Shown: positions 45,401 to 56,283 of the stretch, piece by piece
How the letters are laid out: the number at the start of each line of letters is the position of its first letter
Numbering within the stretch: position 1 is the stretch's first letter
Source of the DNA: Acidobacteriota bacterium
GTDB lineage: Bacteria; Acidobacteriota; Vicinamibacteria; Fen-336
NCBI GenBank assembly: GCA_022340585.1
Contig: JAJDNS010000018.1
Coordinates: 1 to 64,000 of the forward strand
Length of the DNA: 64,000 nucleotides
Reading direction: 5' to 3'
The notes under the pieces: model-generated
Database searches by the model: none
What the model was told of the DNA's origin: nothing
The model's input: only the letters and a program-made list of their open reading frames with translations
Translations under genes and position numbers: made by a program

Positions 45401-47311
45401 CCCGGCTGCGCCAGCGAGTTCCTGCTCGACGGCACCCTGCGCGAGCACTGGGGCTTCCAGGGCTTCGTGACCGGCGACTGCGACGCCGTCCGCGACATCG
45501 AGACCGGGCACGAGTACGTGAAGACGGCGGCCGAGGCCGGCGCGGTCGCGATCGAGGCCGGGCTCGACAGCGACTGCACGACGAGCAGCCTGGGCTTCGG
45601 CTCCCGCGCCACTCCCGACTACCAGCGATACCTCGACGCCCTCCACCAGGGTCTGCTCAGCGAGGCGGACGTGGACGTCGCCCTCAAACGGATGCTGCGG
45701 ACGCGGTTCCAGCTCGGGCTCTTCGATCCGCCGCAGACGGTGAAGGCGGCGCGGGTGGACGACTCCGAGCTCGACAGCGCCGCCCACCGCGAGCTCGCCC
45801 TGGAGCTCGCGCGCGAGTCGATGGTGCTGCTGAAGAACGACGGCCTGCTCCCCTTCGCGAAGGCCCCCGCGCGGATCGCGGTGGTGGGGCCCCTCGCCGA
45901 CTCCGCTCGCGTCCTCCTCGGCAACTACAACGGCTACCCGTCGCGCTCGACGACCGCGCTCGACGGAATCCGCACGCAGTTCCCGGAGGCGACCGTCGTC
46001 TTCGAGCCGGGGACGAAGTTCCTGCGGCCGGTCCCGCTGGTGCCGACATCGGCGCTGACGACGGAGGCCGGCGGGCCGGGGCTGGAGGCCGAGGTCTTCG
46101 CGAACGCCGAGATGAGCGGGGCGCCGGTGGAGACGCGGACGGACTCCCAGATCGCCCTCGGCCCCGACCGGTCCGCTTTCTTCAGCTCCGACGCGCCGCG
46201 GACGCCGGGGCGGCCCACGCGGTGGACGGGCTGGCTCACGCCAGAGGAGTCGGGCACCTACCGGCTGGGTGTCGAAGGCTGGGGCAACCGCCTCTTCCTC
46301 GACGGGGAGAAGCTCGTGGACACCACCGGGGGCTTCCCCCCGCCGCCGAACACGACCGAGGTGACGCTGGAGAGGGGCCACCGCTACGCCATCAGGATCG
46401 AGGCGGTCCCCCGGTTCTTCGCCTCCACGCGGCTCGTCTGGATGCCGCCCATGGCGGACATCGAGACCCGCGCCGTCGCCGCCGCTCGCGAGGCCGACGT
46501 CGTGGTGGCCGTGGTGGGCATCACCTCGGACCTCGAGGGCGAGGAGTCTGGGGTCGACCAGCCCGGCTTCAAGGGGGGCGACCGCACGAGCCTCGACCTG
46601 CCCAGGGAGGAGCGGCAGCTCCTCGAGGCCGTGCAGGCCACCGGCAAGCCCCTCGTCGTGGTGGTCATGAGCGGCAGCGCCATCGCTCTCAACTGGTCGA
46701 AGGAGCACGCCAACGCGATCCTGCAGGCCTGGTATCCGGGCGAGGAGGGGGGCACGGCCATCGCCGAGACCCTCGCCGGCGCCCACAACCCCGCGGGCCG
46801 GCTGCCGGTCACCCTCTACACCGGCACCGACCAGCTCCCGGAGTTCACGGACTACTCCATGGCGAACCGGACATACCGGTACTTCACCGGGACGCCCCTC
46901 TACCCCTTTGGGTATGGCCTCAGCTACTCGACCTTCGCGTACTCCGGGCTCCACCTCGCGAAGGAGGAGATCGCGGCGGGGGAGCCTCTCGAGGTTGCGG
47001 TGGACGTCGAGAACACGAGCGACCAGGACGGCGACGAGGTCGTACAGGCGTACCTCTTGTTTCCAGGCCTGCCGGGAGCCCCGAGCCTCGCGCTCCGAGG
47101 CTTCTCGAGGGTCCACCTGAAGGCCGGCGAGAGCCGGACGGTCCGCCTGACGCTCACGGAGCGGGACCTCAGCCACGTGGACGAGGCGGGCACGCGGGTC
47201 GTCGCCGCGGGCCGGTACCAGATCAGCGTCGGCGGCGGACAGCCCGGCACGGACGCCCCGACCGCCGAGGCGGACTTCTCGATCACCGGAAGGAAGGAGC
47301 TCCCGAGATGA
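42425..47311 (+). CDS. secreted bimodular GH3-GH3 glycosidase (beta-glucosidase plus beta-xylosidase type)
   Basis: A 1628-residue protein without internal stop. After a signal peptide, module 1 (about 40-750) has the GH3 barrel (N-P-L-G-G-R-N-F-E-Y-Y-S-E-D-P, K-H-F-V-A-N-N), nucleophile D285 in V-M-T-D-W, the C-terminal alpha/beta domain and a Fn3-like end; it resembles beta-glucosidases. Module 2 (about 785-1625) has R-D-P-R-W-G-R-G-Q-E-T-Y-G-E-D-P, nucleophile D1018 in V-T-G-D-C-D and a PA14 insert (about 1211-1345), as in beta-xylosidases. The linker (about 760-785) has no second signal peptide. ATG 42425 was chosen as start because a signal peptide follows. The stop overlaps the GH8 start. 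Confidence 0.88.
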   Translation: MTRSRSGRTLSALAILVSTAAATTAADLPRLGTSPTGDVVAAMTREEKVALVVGAGMRRPGMPPEMQGPVVGETAEGVPGAAGTTVPISRLGIPAIVLADGPAGLRIQPKREGDTEHAYYCTAFPIETLLASSWDTDLVEQVGRAMGDEVRDYGVDVLLGPALNVHRNPLGGRNFEYYSEDPLVTGQMAAAMVRGVQSQGVGTSIKHFVANNHEWDRNVINVKVSERALREIYLRGFEIAVREARPWTVMSSYNKVNGTYTSESPDLLTRILRDQWGFDGLVMTDWFGGRDAVAQMKAGNDLLMPGTAGQQRALLAALESGTLSEEVLDRNVTRILEIIRRSPSFLKIPHSDAPDLKAHARVARDAAAQGMVLLQNGGTLPLHAPAKLALFGNTSYRMITGGTGSGDVNEAYTVSLVDGLEAAGFAVDPALADAYDGYIVAAEKKQPAPRRFFERRPPIPERVVSPEEIARASREADVALFTLGRNAGEGRDREVEGDFELTAVEKALIHDLAAAFHSRKKTLVVVLNIGGVIETASWRDEPDAILLAWQPGQETGHAIADVLAGKTPPSGKLATTFPMKWEDVPSSANFPGTVLEGPDPTAPPSPFRRDRAAEVEYTDGVFVGYRHFVTRGVKTAYPFGFGLSYTRFEYSDLTLSGTELDDALTARVTVKNAGSAAGREVVQLYVSAPGKDLPKPAIELRAFGKTRTLQPGESETLSFTLTARDLASFDEASSSWRVEPGAYAVKVGASSEDVRQTATFTKAEEETAASALLPFAFLDTSLPTDRRVDDLVSRMTLEEKASQLVNRTRAIPRLGVPEYNLWSEALHGVANNGGVTVFPQAIGLGATFDAPLLKRMAEATALEARVKWNLATRSGQAGRIFRGLTFFSPNINIFRDPRWGRGQETYGEDPYLTGKLGVAFITGLQGDPDHPTATATAKHYAVHSGPEPLRHGFDAVASSHDLEDTYLPAFRAAVVDGKVKSVMCVYNAVNGVPGCASEFLLDGTLREHWGFQGFVTGDCDAVRDIETGHEYVKTAAEAGAVAIEAGLDSDCTTSSLGFGSRATPDYQRYLDALHQGLLSEADVDVALKRMLRTRFQLGLFDPPQTVKAARVDDSELDSAAHRELALELARESMVLLKNDGLLPFAKAPARIAVVGPLADSARVLLGNYNGYPSRSTTALDGIRTQFPEATVVFEPGTKFLRPVPLVPTSALTTEAGGPGLEAEVFANAEMSGAPVETRTDSQIALGPDRSAFFSSDAPRTPGRPTRWTGWLTPEESGTYRLGVEGWGNRLFLDGEKLVDTTGGFPPPPNTTEVTLERGHRYAIRIEAVPRFFASTRLVWMPPMADIETRAVAAAREADVVVAVVGITSDLEGEESGVDQPGFKGGDRTSLDLPREERQLLEAVQATGKPLVVVVMSGSAIALNWSKEHANAILQAWYPGEEGGTAIAETLAGAHNPAGRLPVTLYTGTDQLPEFTDYSMANRTYRYFTGTPLYPFGYGLSYSTFAYSGLHLAKEEIAAGEPLEVAVDVENTSDQDGDEVVQAYLLFPGLPGAPSLALRGFSRVHLKAGESRTVRLTLTERDLSHVDEAGTRVVAAGRYQISVGGGQPGTDAPTAEADFSITGRKELPR

Positions 47312-48645
47312 CCCGTGGCCGGGTGCTGGCCGTTCTCGCCGGAGCGACGTGCGGACTCGTCACCGCCGCCGGGGCAGCCGAGGGCTTCGCCCGCCCGGCC
47401 GCGGCCCAGAAAGCCGACGGGTCCGGTGCCGGAGCGACGGGTCGCTACCGCAACCTCTTCGCCGAGCTCGGCCGGAGCGAGAAAGAGATCGACGCGAGGA
47501 TCGAGCGGGCCCGGAGGCAGCTCTTCGAGGGCGACCTCGAGACGGAGCGGCTCTACTTTCCGGCGGGGACGAACGAGAACGGCCCCCTCGCCTACATCCC
47601 TGACATCCAGCACACGGACGTCCGCTCCGAGGGGATGTCGTACGGGATGATGATCGCCGTCCAGCTCGACCGGAAGGCCGAGTTCGACGCCCTCTGGAAC
47701 TGGTCTATGACCAACATGTACCAGAGCGACCCGAAGCACCCGAGCTACGGGTTCTTCTCGTGGCAGATGGCGTACGACGGCTCGGTCATGGACGAGCTGC
47801 CCGCTCCCGACGGGGAGGAGTACTACGCGATGGCGCTCCTCTTCGCCGCGAACCGGTGGGGAAGCGGCCGGGGGATCTACGACTACGAGGCCCACGCGAA
47901 GCGGCTGCTGCACGACATGGTGCACCGTGAGCCCATCACCGGCCCCGTGCGGCAGCGAGGCACGGTCGTCACCCACACCGTCGGCAAGGAGGTGAACGAG
48001 GAGCACGGGATGATCCTCTTCTCTCCCGACGAGCGGAACACCTTCACCGACGGCTCGTACCACCTTCCCGCCTTCTACGAGCTGTGGGCGCGCTGGGGGC
48101 CGGAGGAGGACCGGGCGTTCTGGGCCCGGGCGGCGGACGTCAGCCGGGACTTCCTCGTGAAGGCGGCCGACCCGAAGACCGGGCTGGTGCCCAACCTCTC
48201 GAAGTTTGACGGCACCCCGCTCGGATTCCGCGGGCCGGGCTCCGCGGCGTTCCGCGAGGACGCCTGGCGGGTGGCGATGAACTGGTCGGTGGACTGGTCC
48301 TGGTGGGCGAAGGACCCGCGCCAGCGGGAGCTCTCCGACCGCCTCCAGGCATTCCTCGAGAGCCAGGGAATGGAGACCTACGGCGACAACTGGAAGCTCG
48401 ACGGCACCCTGGTGCGCGACCGCCACTCGCCCGGGCTCGTTGCCACCAGCGGCGTCGCCTCCCTCGCCGCGACGAACGAGGCGCGCGGGCGGAGGTTCGC
48501 CGAGGCCCTGTGGGAGCTCGAGGTCCCGTCCAGCAAGGTCTTCCGCTACTACGACGGTCTTCTCTACATGATGAGCCTGCTGCACGCCAGCGGGCGCTTT
48601 CGCATCGTCCCCCCCTCTACGGACGGTGGCGCAGGGCCTCGATGA
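47308..48645 (+). CDS. GH8 reducing-end xylose-releasing exo-oligoxylanase (Rex type)
   Basis: A 445-residue enzyme with a signal peptide (about 1-24). Its (alpha/alpha)6 barrel has T-D-V-R-S-E108-G-M-S-Y-G-M-M (E108 the likely general acid), W-N-W-S-M-T-N-M-Y, F-T-D-G-S-Y-H-L-P-A-F-Y-E-L-W and W-R-V-A-M-N-W-S-V-D. These are the Rex (GH8) features rather than those of cellulase. It removes xylose from the reducing end of xylo-oligosaccharides. ATGA overlap with the GH3-GH3 gene indicates coupled translation, so the products are meant to be made together. The last 29 bases overlap the opposing LysR gene. Confidence 0.87.
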   Translation: MTRGRVLAVLAGATCGLVTAAGAAEGFARPAAAQKADGSGAGATGRYRNLFAELGRSEKEIDARIERARRQLFEGDLETERLYFPAGTNENGPLAYIPDIQHTDVRSEGMSYGMMIAVQLDRKAEFDALWNWSMTNMYQSDPKHPSYGFFSWQMAYDGSVMDELPAPDGEEYYAMALLFAANRWGSGRGIYDYEAHAKRLLHDMVHREPITGPVRQRGTVVTHTVGKEVNEEHGMILFSPDERNTFTDGSYHLPAFYELWARWGPEEDRAFWARAADVSRDFLVKAADPKTGLVPNLSKFDGTPLGFRGPGSAAFREDAWRVAMNWSVDWSWWAKDPRQRELSDRLQAFLESQGMETYGDNWKLDGTLVRDRHSPGLVATSGVASLAATNEARGRRFAEALWELEVPSSKVFRYYDGLLYMMSLLHASGRFRIVPPSTDGGAGPR

Positions 48646-49504
48646 GGGCGGACAGGCCCGGCGGCTGCTGGCGGCGGCTGGGGTAGTAGATGAAGTAGCC
48701 CGGGAACGGCGGGCACCAGTCCTCGAGCACGCGCACGAGCCGCCGCTTGGCCAGGAGCGGCGCCACCTGCTCCTCGAAGGTGAACGCGATCCCGACGCCG
48801 TCGAGCGCCGCTCGCACCATCAGGTCGACGTCGTCCAGCACGACCGGTCCACCCACGCCGACGGTCAGCGACTTCCGGCCCTTGTCGAACTCCCAGCGGT
48901 AGAGAGCGTCTCCGTGTCGGCAGCCGATGCAGTGGTGCTTCAGGAGATCCTGGGGCTTCCGGGGCTTCGCGTGGGTCTTGAAGTAGGCCGGCGAGGCGAC
49001 GATGGCCGCCCTCTGATCGGGCGACACCCGGATCGCGACCATGTCGCGCTGGATGAACTCCCCGAGCTCGATGCCCGCGTCGAACCTCCCGGCCACGATG
49101 TCGACGGGCCGACTCTCGGTGGTGACGTCGAGGACCACGTCGGGGCACTCGCGGGTGAACCGCGCGAGGCGCGGCAAGAGCACCATCGACGCGGCAAGCC
49201 TCGGCATGACCAGGCGCAGCCGCCCCGCCGGTCGCTCCCGGAGACGGCCGATTCCGTGGAGCGCGGTCCGGATGTCACCCAGCGCGGGGCCGACCTGGGC
49301 GAGAAGCTGCTCCCCCGCCTCGGTGGGCGCAACGCTGCGCGTGGTCCGGGCCAGCAGGCGGACTCCCAGGCGCTCTTCGAGGGCACGCATCGCGTGGCTG
49401 AGGGCCGACGTCGACACCCCGAGCCGCACCCCGGCCTTCGTGAAGCTCCGCTCCTCGGCCACCGCCACGAACGCGGCCAGCACGTCGAGATTGTCTGTGC
49501 TCAT
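48617..49504 (-). CDS. LysR-family transcriptional regulator
   Basis: A 295-residue regulator. The winged helix (1-60) reads [25 protein letters not shown]. The effector domain begins R-L-R-L-V-M-P and ends in the P-S-R-R-Q-Q-P region, as in the CrgA-like group. It converges on the GH8 gene and diverges from the PQQ-propeller gene. Its own start region (49505-49727) contains T-N11-A-like sites, so it may control itself and the gene at 49728. Effector unknown. A role in the xylan genes is possible from position only. Confidence 0.88.
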   Translation of the reverse strand: MSTDNLDVLAAFVAVAEERSFTKAGVRLGVSTSALSHAMRALEERLGVRLLARTTRSVAPTEAGEQLLAQVGPALGDIRTALHGIGRLRERPAGRLRLVMPRLAASMVLLPRLARFTRECPDVVLDVTTESRPVDIVAGRFDAGIELGEFIQRDMVAIRVSPDQRAAIVASPAYFKTHAKPRKPQDLLKHHCIGCRHGDALYRWEFDKGRKSLTVGVGGPVVLDDVDLMVRAALDGVGIAFTFEEQVAPLLAKRRLVRVLEDWCPPFPGYFIYYPSRRQQPPGLSALIEALRHRP

Positions 49505-49727
49505 TGTTGAGGTCCGTTCACAACTATATTCGAGCGTCCCCGCTACTCAAAAGAGTCCCAACCTCGTACTCTGGAAGTCTGAGAGACAACCCTGCTGCTG
49601 CCGATCCTGCCCGCGCTCCGCGAAGCGCCTCTCGCTCGCACGGGCCGGCGATCGGGCTCGCGGCCGCTCGCGAAGCTTGGGCTCTCGTGGGCCTGATGAA
49701 GGAGACAGTGACTTGGAGCTTCTCGCC
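49505..49727. promoter_or_regulatory. divergent region between LysR gene and PQQ-propeller gene
   Basis: The sequence ATTGTTGAGGTCCGTTCACAA, directly before the LysR start, has an imperfect dyad (TTGTTGA / TTCACAA) with the T-N11-A spacing of LysR operators. A more AT-rich segment (ACTATATTCG) follows. This is a reasonable candidate for an autoregulatory site. Confidence 0.45.
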
Positions 49728-51053
49728 ATGACCGAGACCAGCACCCCGAGGGACCTCGACGAGAGAACGCGGCGCCACCCCCCGCGGGCGTGGGCGGCCC
49801 TCACCGTGGCAGCTGCCTGTGCCTGGGGCGGCGCGGCCACTGCCGACGACTGGCCCCAGTGGCAGGGCCCCGCCCGCAATGCCATGTCCCAGGAGCGTGG
49901 CCTCCTCCAGGAGTGGGCGCCGGACGGCCCTCCCCTCACGTGGAAGGTGGACGGCCTGGGGGGCGGCGACGGCGCTCCGTCCATCGCCGACGGTCGAATC
50001 TTCGGCATGGCCCACCGCGGCGACGACGAGGTCGTGTGGGCGCTGTCCGAGGCCGATGGCAGCCCGCTGTGGGTCACGCGCCTCGGACCGGCCTCGCGGG
50101 AGGGAAGGTCACCGAGCCAGGAGGGGCCCGGAGCGACCCCGACGGTGGACGGCGAGCTCCTGTACGTCATGGGCCTGGCCGGAAACGTCGCCTGCCTCCA
50201 GGTCGGGGACGGAACGATCGTGTGGCAGCGTCGCCTCCAGGACGACTTCGGCGCCCGCCTGCCCACTTGGAGCTTCCGTGAGTCGCCGCTCGTCGACGGT
50301 CGCAAGGTCATCGTCACGCCGGGCGGCGAGGACGTGACCCTCGCGGCTCTCGACAAGCTGACGGGCGAGGCCATCTGGACGAGCGAGGTGCCGGGCCATC
50401 CCAAGGCGGCCTACTCGTCGGCCATCGCCTTCGACTTCGACGGGCAGCGCCAGTACGTCCAGTTCACCGAGAAGGCCGTCGTCGGGGTTTCGGCGTCCGA
50501 CGGCGCGTTCCTCTGGCGCTACGACGCGCCCGCCAACAGCCACGGCATCAACATCTCGACACCGCTCCACGATCGGGGCCGGGTCTTCGCGGCCTCGGCC
50601 TACGGCACCGGTGGCGGCCTGGTGAGGCTGGTCCGGAACGCGGACGGCGGCGTCGACGCCGAGGAGGTCTACTTCACCAAGGACATGAAGAACCACCACG
50701 GTGGCATGATCCTCTTCGACGGCTCCCTCTACGGCGCCAACGGCGGCAACTCGGGGGGCTTCCTTGTGGCCCTGGACTTCGAGACGGGAGAGACCCAGTG
50801 GAACCAGCGTCGCGACGGCCGCCACGCGACCAAGGGCTCGGTGGCCCTCGCCGACGGCCGGCTCTACTACCGGACCGAGGAAGGGCCGATGCTCCTGATC
50901 GAGCCGAGCCCCGAGGCGTACCTCGAGCGGGGGCGCTTCGAGCAGCCGGACCGGAGCGACAAGCCGGCCTGGGCCCATCCCGTCATTGCCAACGGAAGGC
51001 TGTACCTGCGCGACCAGGACGTCCTCCTCGCGTACGACATCCGGGCGAAGTGA
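49728..51053 (+). CDS. secreted PQQ-like beta-propeller protein
   Basis: A 441-residue protein with an Ala-rich signal region (about 20-39). D-W-P-Q-W-Q-G-P starts the mature protein, a hallmark of this family. Repeated blades contain [16 protein letters not shown] and A-L-D-F-E-T-G-E-T motifs. They form an eight-bladed propeller-like fold with PQQ-enzyme repeats but without an evident PQQ pocket or cytochrome domain, so it is probably a binding or scaffold protein like BamB and not a dehydrogenase. It is followed by the repeat cluster at 51058. Confidence 0.8.
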   Translation: MTETSTPRDLDERTRRHPPRAWAALTVAAACAWGGAATADDWPQWQGPARNAMSQERGLLQEWAPDGPPLTWKVDGLGGGDGAPSIADGRIFGMAHRGDDEVVWALSEADGSPLWVTRLGPASREGRSPSQEGPGATPTVDGELLYVMGLAGNVACLQVGDGTIVWQRRLQDDFGARLPTWSFRESPLVDGRKVIVTPGGEDVTLAALDKLTGEAIWTSEVPGHPKAAYSSAIAFDFDGQRQYVQFTEKAVVGVSASDGAFLWRYDAPANSHGINISTPLHDRGRVFAASAYGTGGGLVRLVRNADGGVDAEEVYFTKDMKNHHGGMILFDGSLYGANGGNSGGFLVALDFETGETQWNQRRDGRHATKGSVALADGRLYYRTEEGPMLLIEPSPEAYLERGRFEQPDRSDKPAWAHPVIANGRLYLRDQDVLLAYDIRAK

Positions 51054-51057
51054 GAAA

Positions 51058-51180
51058 GATGGGGTCAGATCTCAGAATGAGAAGATGGGGTCAGATCTCA
51101 GAATAGGAAGAAGGGCCCATTGATGAACTGCCCAAACTGAGATCTGACCCCATATCGCCACCATATCGCCATATCGATCG
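51058..51180. repeat. direct and inverted repeat cluster, REP/MITE-like
   Basis: GATGGGGTCAGATCTCAGAAT occurs at 51058-51078 and again at 51084-51104 (period 26). Its first 17-base core, ATGGGGTCAGATCTCAG, returns perfectly inverted at 51137-51153. With a 35-base loop this can form a long stem. An ATATCG motif then recurs three times at 51152-51177. The element lies directly after the propeller gene and before the converging GH39 gene, so it could act as a two-way terminator or be a remnant of a REP/IS200-type element. Confidence 0.8.
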
Positions 51181-51207
51181 GTGCGGCCGCGGGATCGCGA
51201 GCGTCGC

Positions 51208-52857
51208 CTAGGGCCAGTCGATTGTGAGCAAAGAGACACCCTGGCGCGGCAGCGTGAAGCGCAGCTTCAGGGCACCCCCTTCGACGCGACGGGTCTCCGG
51301 CGGGCCCATCAGCGCCAGCTGCGAAGCCTCTTCCAGCTCGTCGTACTGCTGGCGAGTCGGGGCGACGGGAGAGCCCATCCTCTTCCAGGCGCTGTAGGCA
51401 TTGCTGTGATGCTCGTCGATGCGATGGTGCGACACCTTCACCTCGCCTACGCCAGAAGGCAGTCCGGCCACGTCGAGCTGGACCGCGGCCCCCGGGCCCG
51501 CCACGTCGTCGTCGTGGTAGTGCCAGACCATGATGGCCAGGCGGCTCGTCTCCAGGCCCGCCAGCGCGGCCACGTCGGGAGCCTCACGCACTCCTTCCTC
51601 GAGGATCGTGTCGAGGGGTACGGCCCCCGAGCTCTCCACCGAGACGCGCCGGCCGCCCATTCTCGAGAACATGCGGAAGACGTTCAGGACGGGTAGCGGG
51701 AGGCCGTTGCTCGCCAGGGACCGAAATCCCGCGAAGTAGGCCTGGTCCTCGAACTCGAACGCCCAGGTGAGGGCGCCCTGGAGGTTCACCCCGTGCTTCT
51801 CCGCCAGGTCGTGCGTCCGGGCGAAGCTCGCGGCCGTGTAGCTCGAGTACATCGTCCCGTTGCGGTAGGCGAGCTGGGGTCCCTGGCACGCGGCGCACCC
51901 CTCCGGGTCGGACTCTCCGATGACGATCGGGGTCCGCCTCAGCTTCGGGAAGGTCGCGATCGTGGCGAAGCCCTGCGCGATGGTCGCGAGCTGCCGGGCA
52001 ATCCCCATCTGGACGTGGCCTTCCACGTACCGGGGTTGCCCCTTGGCGTGGAAGGCGATGAAGTCGAGGGGCGTCACCTTCTCGAGGCAGTGCTCGAGGA
52101 ACGCCCGGAGGTACTCCGGGTCGGAGCCCGCCATGTCGGGACCGCCGACCCGGGCCTCGGGCAGGGCCCGCCGGACCCCGGCGATCGTGCGGTCGTGGAG
52201 CTTCAGGAACTCCTCGAAGGTGCCCTGCCAGTAGCCGAAGTTGGCCTCGTTCCAGGTCTCCCAGTACCAGGTCGCCACCTCGGCCCGTCCGTATCTCTCC
52301 ACACAATGCTCGACCCACCGATGGACGAGGTCCTCCCACCTCTGGTAGTCCTTCGGGGGATACGCCCACCCTGTGAAGATCTCGTCGTAGGGCAGCCCCG
52401 GCCGCCACTCGTGCTGGTAGGGCTCGGGCCTCGTCGAGAGCGCCTTCGGCATGAAACCGACCTCGACGTAGGGCCGCACACCTCGCTCGATGTAGGTGTC
52501 GAAGATCCGGTCGACGATGGTCCAGTCGTAGACCGGCTGGCCTTCGGCATCCTCGGTGTAGACGTTGGTGCTTCCCCACTTCAGGGCCGGCGTGCCGTCG
52601 CCGCTGGTCAGGAGGTTGTGGGCCCGGAAGTAGACGTTGTCCGGAGAGAGCTCCCCCAGGTCGGCCAGGAGCTTCCTCCCGTCCTTCATGTGAGCGTAGT
52701 TGGGCTCGTCGCTCCCGAAGAACCGCCAGATTGGCGTCAGCTCGCCCAGGGGCCTGGCCGCATCGACCCGGACGGTGACGGGAAACGTCCATTCCTCGCC
52801 GGTGGCCTGGGGCACGCCGGCCAGCCCGACCACCATGGCAACGACCGTCGTGTTCAT
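51208..52857 (-). CDS. secreted GH39 beta-xylosidase-like enzyme
   Basis: A 549-residue protein with a signal peptide (1-20). The mature region begins F-P-V-T-V-R-V-D, as in GH39. Barrel features are W-R-F-F-G-S-D-E-P-N-Y, Y-F-R-A-H-N, W-Y-W-E-T-W-N-E204-A-N (acid/base) and V-I-G-E315-S-D-P-E (nucleophile), then W-A-F-E-F-E-D. A C-terminal beta domain ends the protein. It releases xylose from xylo-oligosaccharides; alpha-L-iduronidase relatives are less likely in this setting. It converges on the propeller gene across the repeat cluster. No partner is immediately downstream. Confidence 0.88.
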   Translation of the reverse strand: MNTTVVAMVVGLAGVPQATGEEWTFPVTVRVDAARPLGELTPIWRFFGSDEPNYAHMKDGRKLLADLGELSPDNVYFRAHNLLTSGDGTPALKWGSTNVYTEDAEGQPVYDWTIVDRIFDTYIERGVRPYVEVGFMPKALSTRPEPYQHEWRPGLPYDEIFTGWAYPPKDYQRWEDLVHRWVEHCVERYGRAEVATWYWETWNEANFGYWQGTFEEFLKLHDRTIAGVRRALPEARVGGPDMAGSDPEYLRAFLEHCLEKVTPLDFIAFHAKGQPRYVEGHVQMGIARQLATIAQGFATIATFPKLRRTPIVIGESDPEGCAACQGPQLAYRNGTMYSSYTAASFARTHDLAEKHGVNLQGALTWAFEFEDQAYFAGFRSLASNGLPLPVLNVFRMFSRMGGRRVSVESSGAVPLDTILEEGVREAPDVAALAGLETSRLAIMVWHYHDDDVAGPGAAVQLDVAGLPSGVGEVKVSHHRIDEHHSNAYSAWKRMGSPVAPTRQQYDELEEASQLALMGPPETRRVEGGALKLRFTLPRQGVSLLTIDWP

Positions 52858-52937
52858 GCCTGCTCACCTGTTGCGGCTTCGCGCTGCTGACGACGACTCC
52901 AGGCCAGAGGATCGGGGCGCTCAGCGCGATCGCACCT

Positions 52938-53810
52938 TCAGGCTCCCTGTTGCTCGGAGCCGGTTTCGGAGGGCTCGGCGGTGGCGCCGAAGACCTCCTC
53001 GAAGAAGTCCTTCATGGCCCGCCAGGACTGTTCGTCGGCCGTCGCGTCGTAGCCGATGGGGAGACCGAACTTCTCCGCGATGGCGTCGGCGTCGGGGTTC
53101 GTGAAGCTGTGCTTCGCACCCTCGTAGGCCACGAACCGGTAGTCCACACCCGCGTCGTCCATCGACTTCCTGAACGCCTCGATCTGCTCCGGCGTCGCGA
53201 AGGAATCGGCCGCACCGTGGAGAATCAGGAACTTCGCCTTCACGGCCTCCGGGTTCTCGATGGGCTCTGTCGGCAGGCTGCCGTGGAAGCTGACCACGGC
53301 GTCCAGGTCGGCGCCGGCGCGGCCCATGGCCAGCACGACGCCCCCACCGAAGCAGTACCCGATGGCCGCCGTCTTCGCCGGGTCCGTGGTGGGGTGGGCG
53401 TCCAGGAGCTCGTGGGCGGCCTCGAAGCGGGCCCGGGCCGCCGGCATGTTCTGCATCACCTCGGTGGCGAACTGGCCGGCGTCGTCGGGGTGATCAGCCT
53501 GCTTGCCATCGCCATACATGTCGACCGCGAGGGCCGTGTAGCCGAGCTCGGCCAGCTGCCGGGCGCGCCGCCGTGCGTACTCGTTGTGGCCCCACCACTC
53601 GTGCACCACGAGGATCCCGGGGCGGGGGCCCGACTGGTTGGCATCCCAGGCCAGGAAGCCCTTCATCGTGACATCGCCGGCCGTGTACTCGACCTCCTCG
53701 GTCTGGATCGCGGGTCCGGCGGGCGGCGTCGGCTCCGGGGTCTCCTCGGCCGGTGGCGTGCAAGCGGCGAGGAGGGCGAGCAACGCGATGCTGGCGCCGA
53801 GTGTTCGCAT
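52938..53810 (-). CDS. dienelactone hydrolase-family lipoprotein
   Basis: A 290-residue protein with a lipobox (L-L-A-A-C17) and a proline/glutamate-rich linker (about 18-35). The alpha/beta hydrolase has V-V-H-E-W-W-G, nucleophile cysteine in G-Y-C-F-G-G-G, aspartate in H-G-A-A-D-S and histidine in A-K-H-S-F. This is the DLH triad Cys-Asp-His. DLH opens lactone rings in the cytoplasm, but membrane-anchored copies act on unknown esters in the periplasm. ATG 53810 follows GGGAGGTACC. Confidence 0.85.
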   Translation of the reverse strand: MRTLGASIALLALLAACTPPAEETPEPTPPAGPAIQTEEVEYTAGDVTMKGFLAWDANQSGPRPGILVVHEWWGHNEYARRRARQLAELGYTALAVDMYGDGKQADHPDDAGQFATEVMQNMPAARARFEAAHELLDAHPTTDPAKTAAIGYCFGGGVVLAMGRAGADLDAVVSFHGSLPTEPIENPEAVKAKFLILHGAADSFATPEQIEAFRKSMDDAGVDYRFVAYEGAKHSFTNPDADAIAEKFGLPIGYDATADEQSWRAMKDFFEEVFGATAEPSETGSEQQGA

Positions 53811-56184
<2,374 letters not shown>

Positions 56185-56283
56185 AGGGGCTGCTGCAGCT
56201 GCGCGAGGAGATAGACGAGTCCTGGCGCCTGGGCTGGACGCCCACGCCTGAACGCTTCACCGCCTCGCGACCGGGGCTCGACC

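Noticed and set aside
42290-47176. A 1628-codon open frame on the minus strand opposite the GH3-GH3 gene
   Set aside because: High GC leaves long open frames antisense to real genes. It shows no domain motifs, runs exactly over the GH3 modules, and is dominated by Arg/Gly/Val/Glu.
51152-51177. Possible CRISPR or microsatellite because of repeated ATATCG
   Set aside because: Only three short copies without spacers of constant length. It is better seen as part of the repeat cluster.
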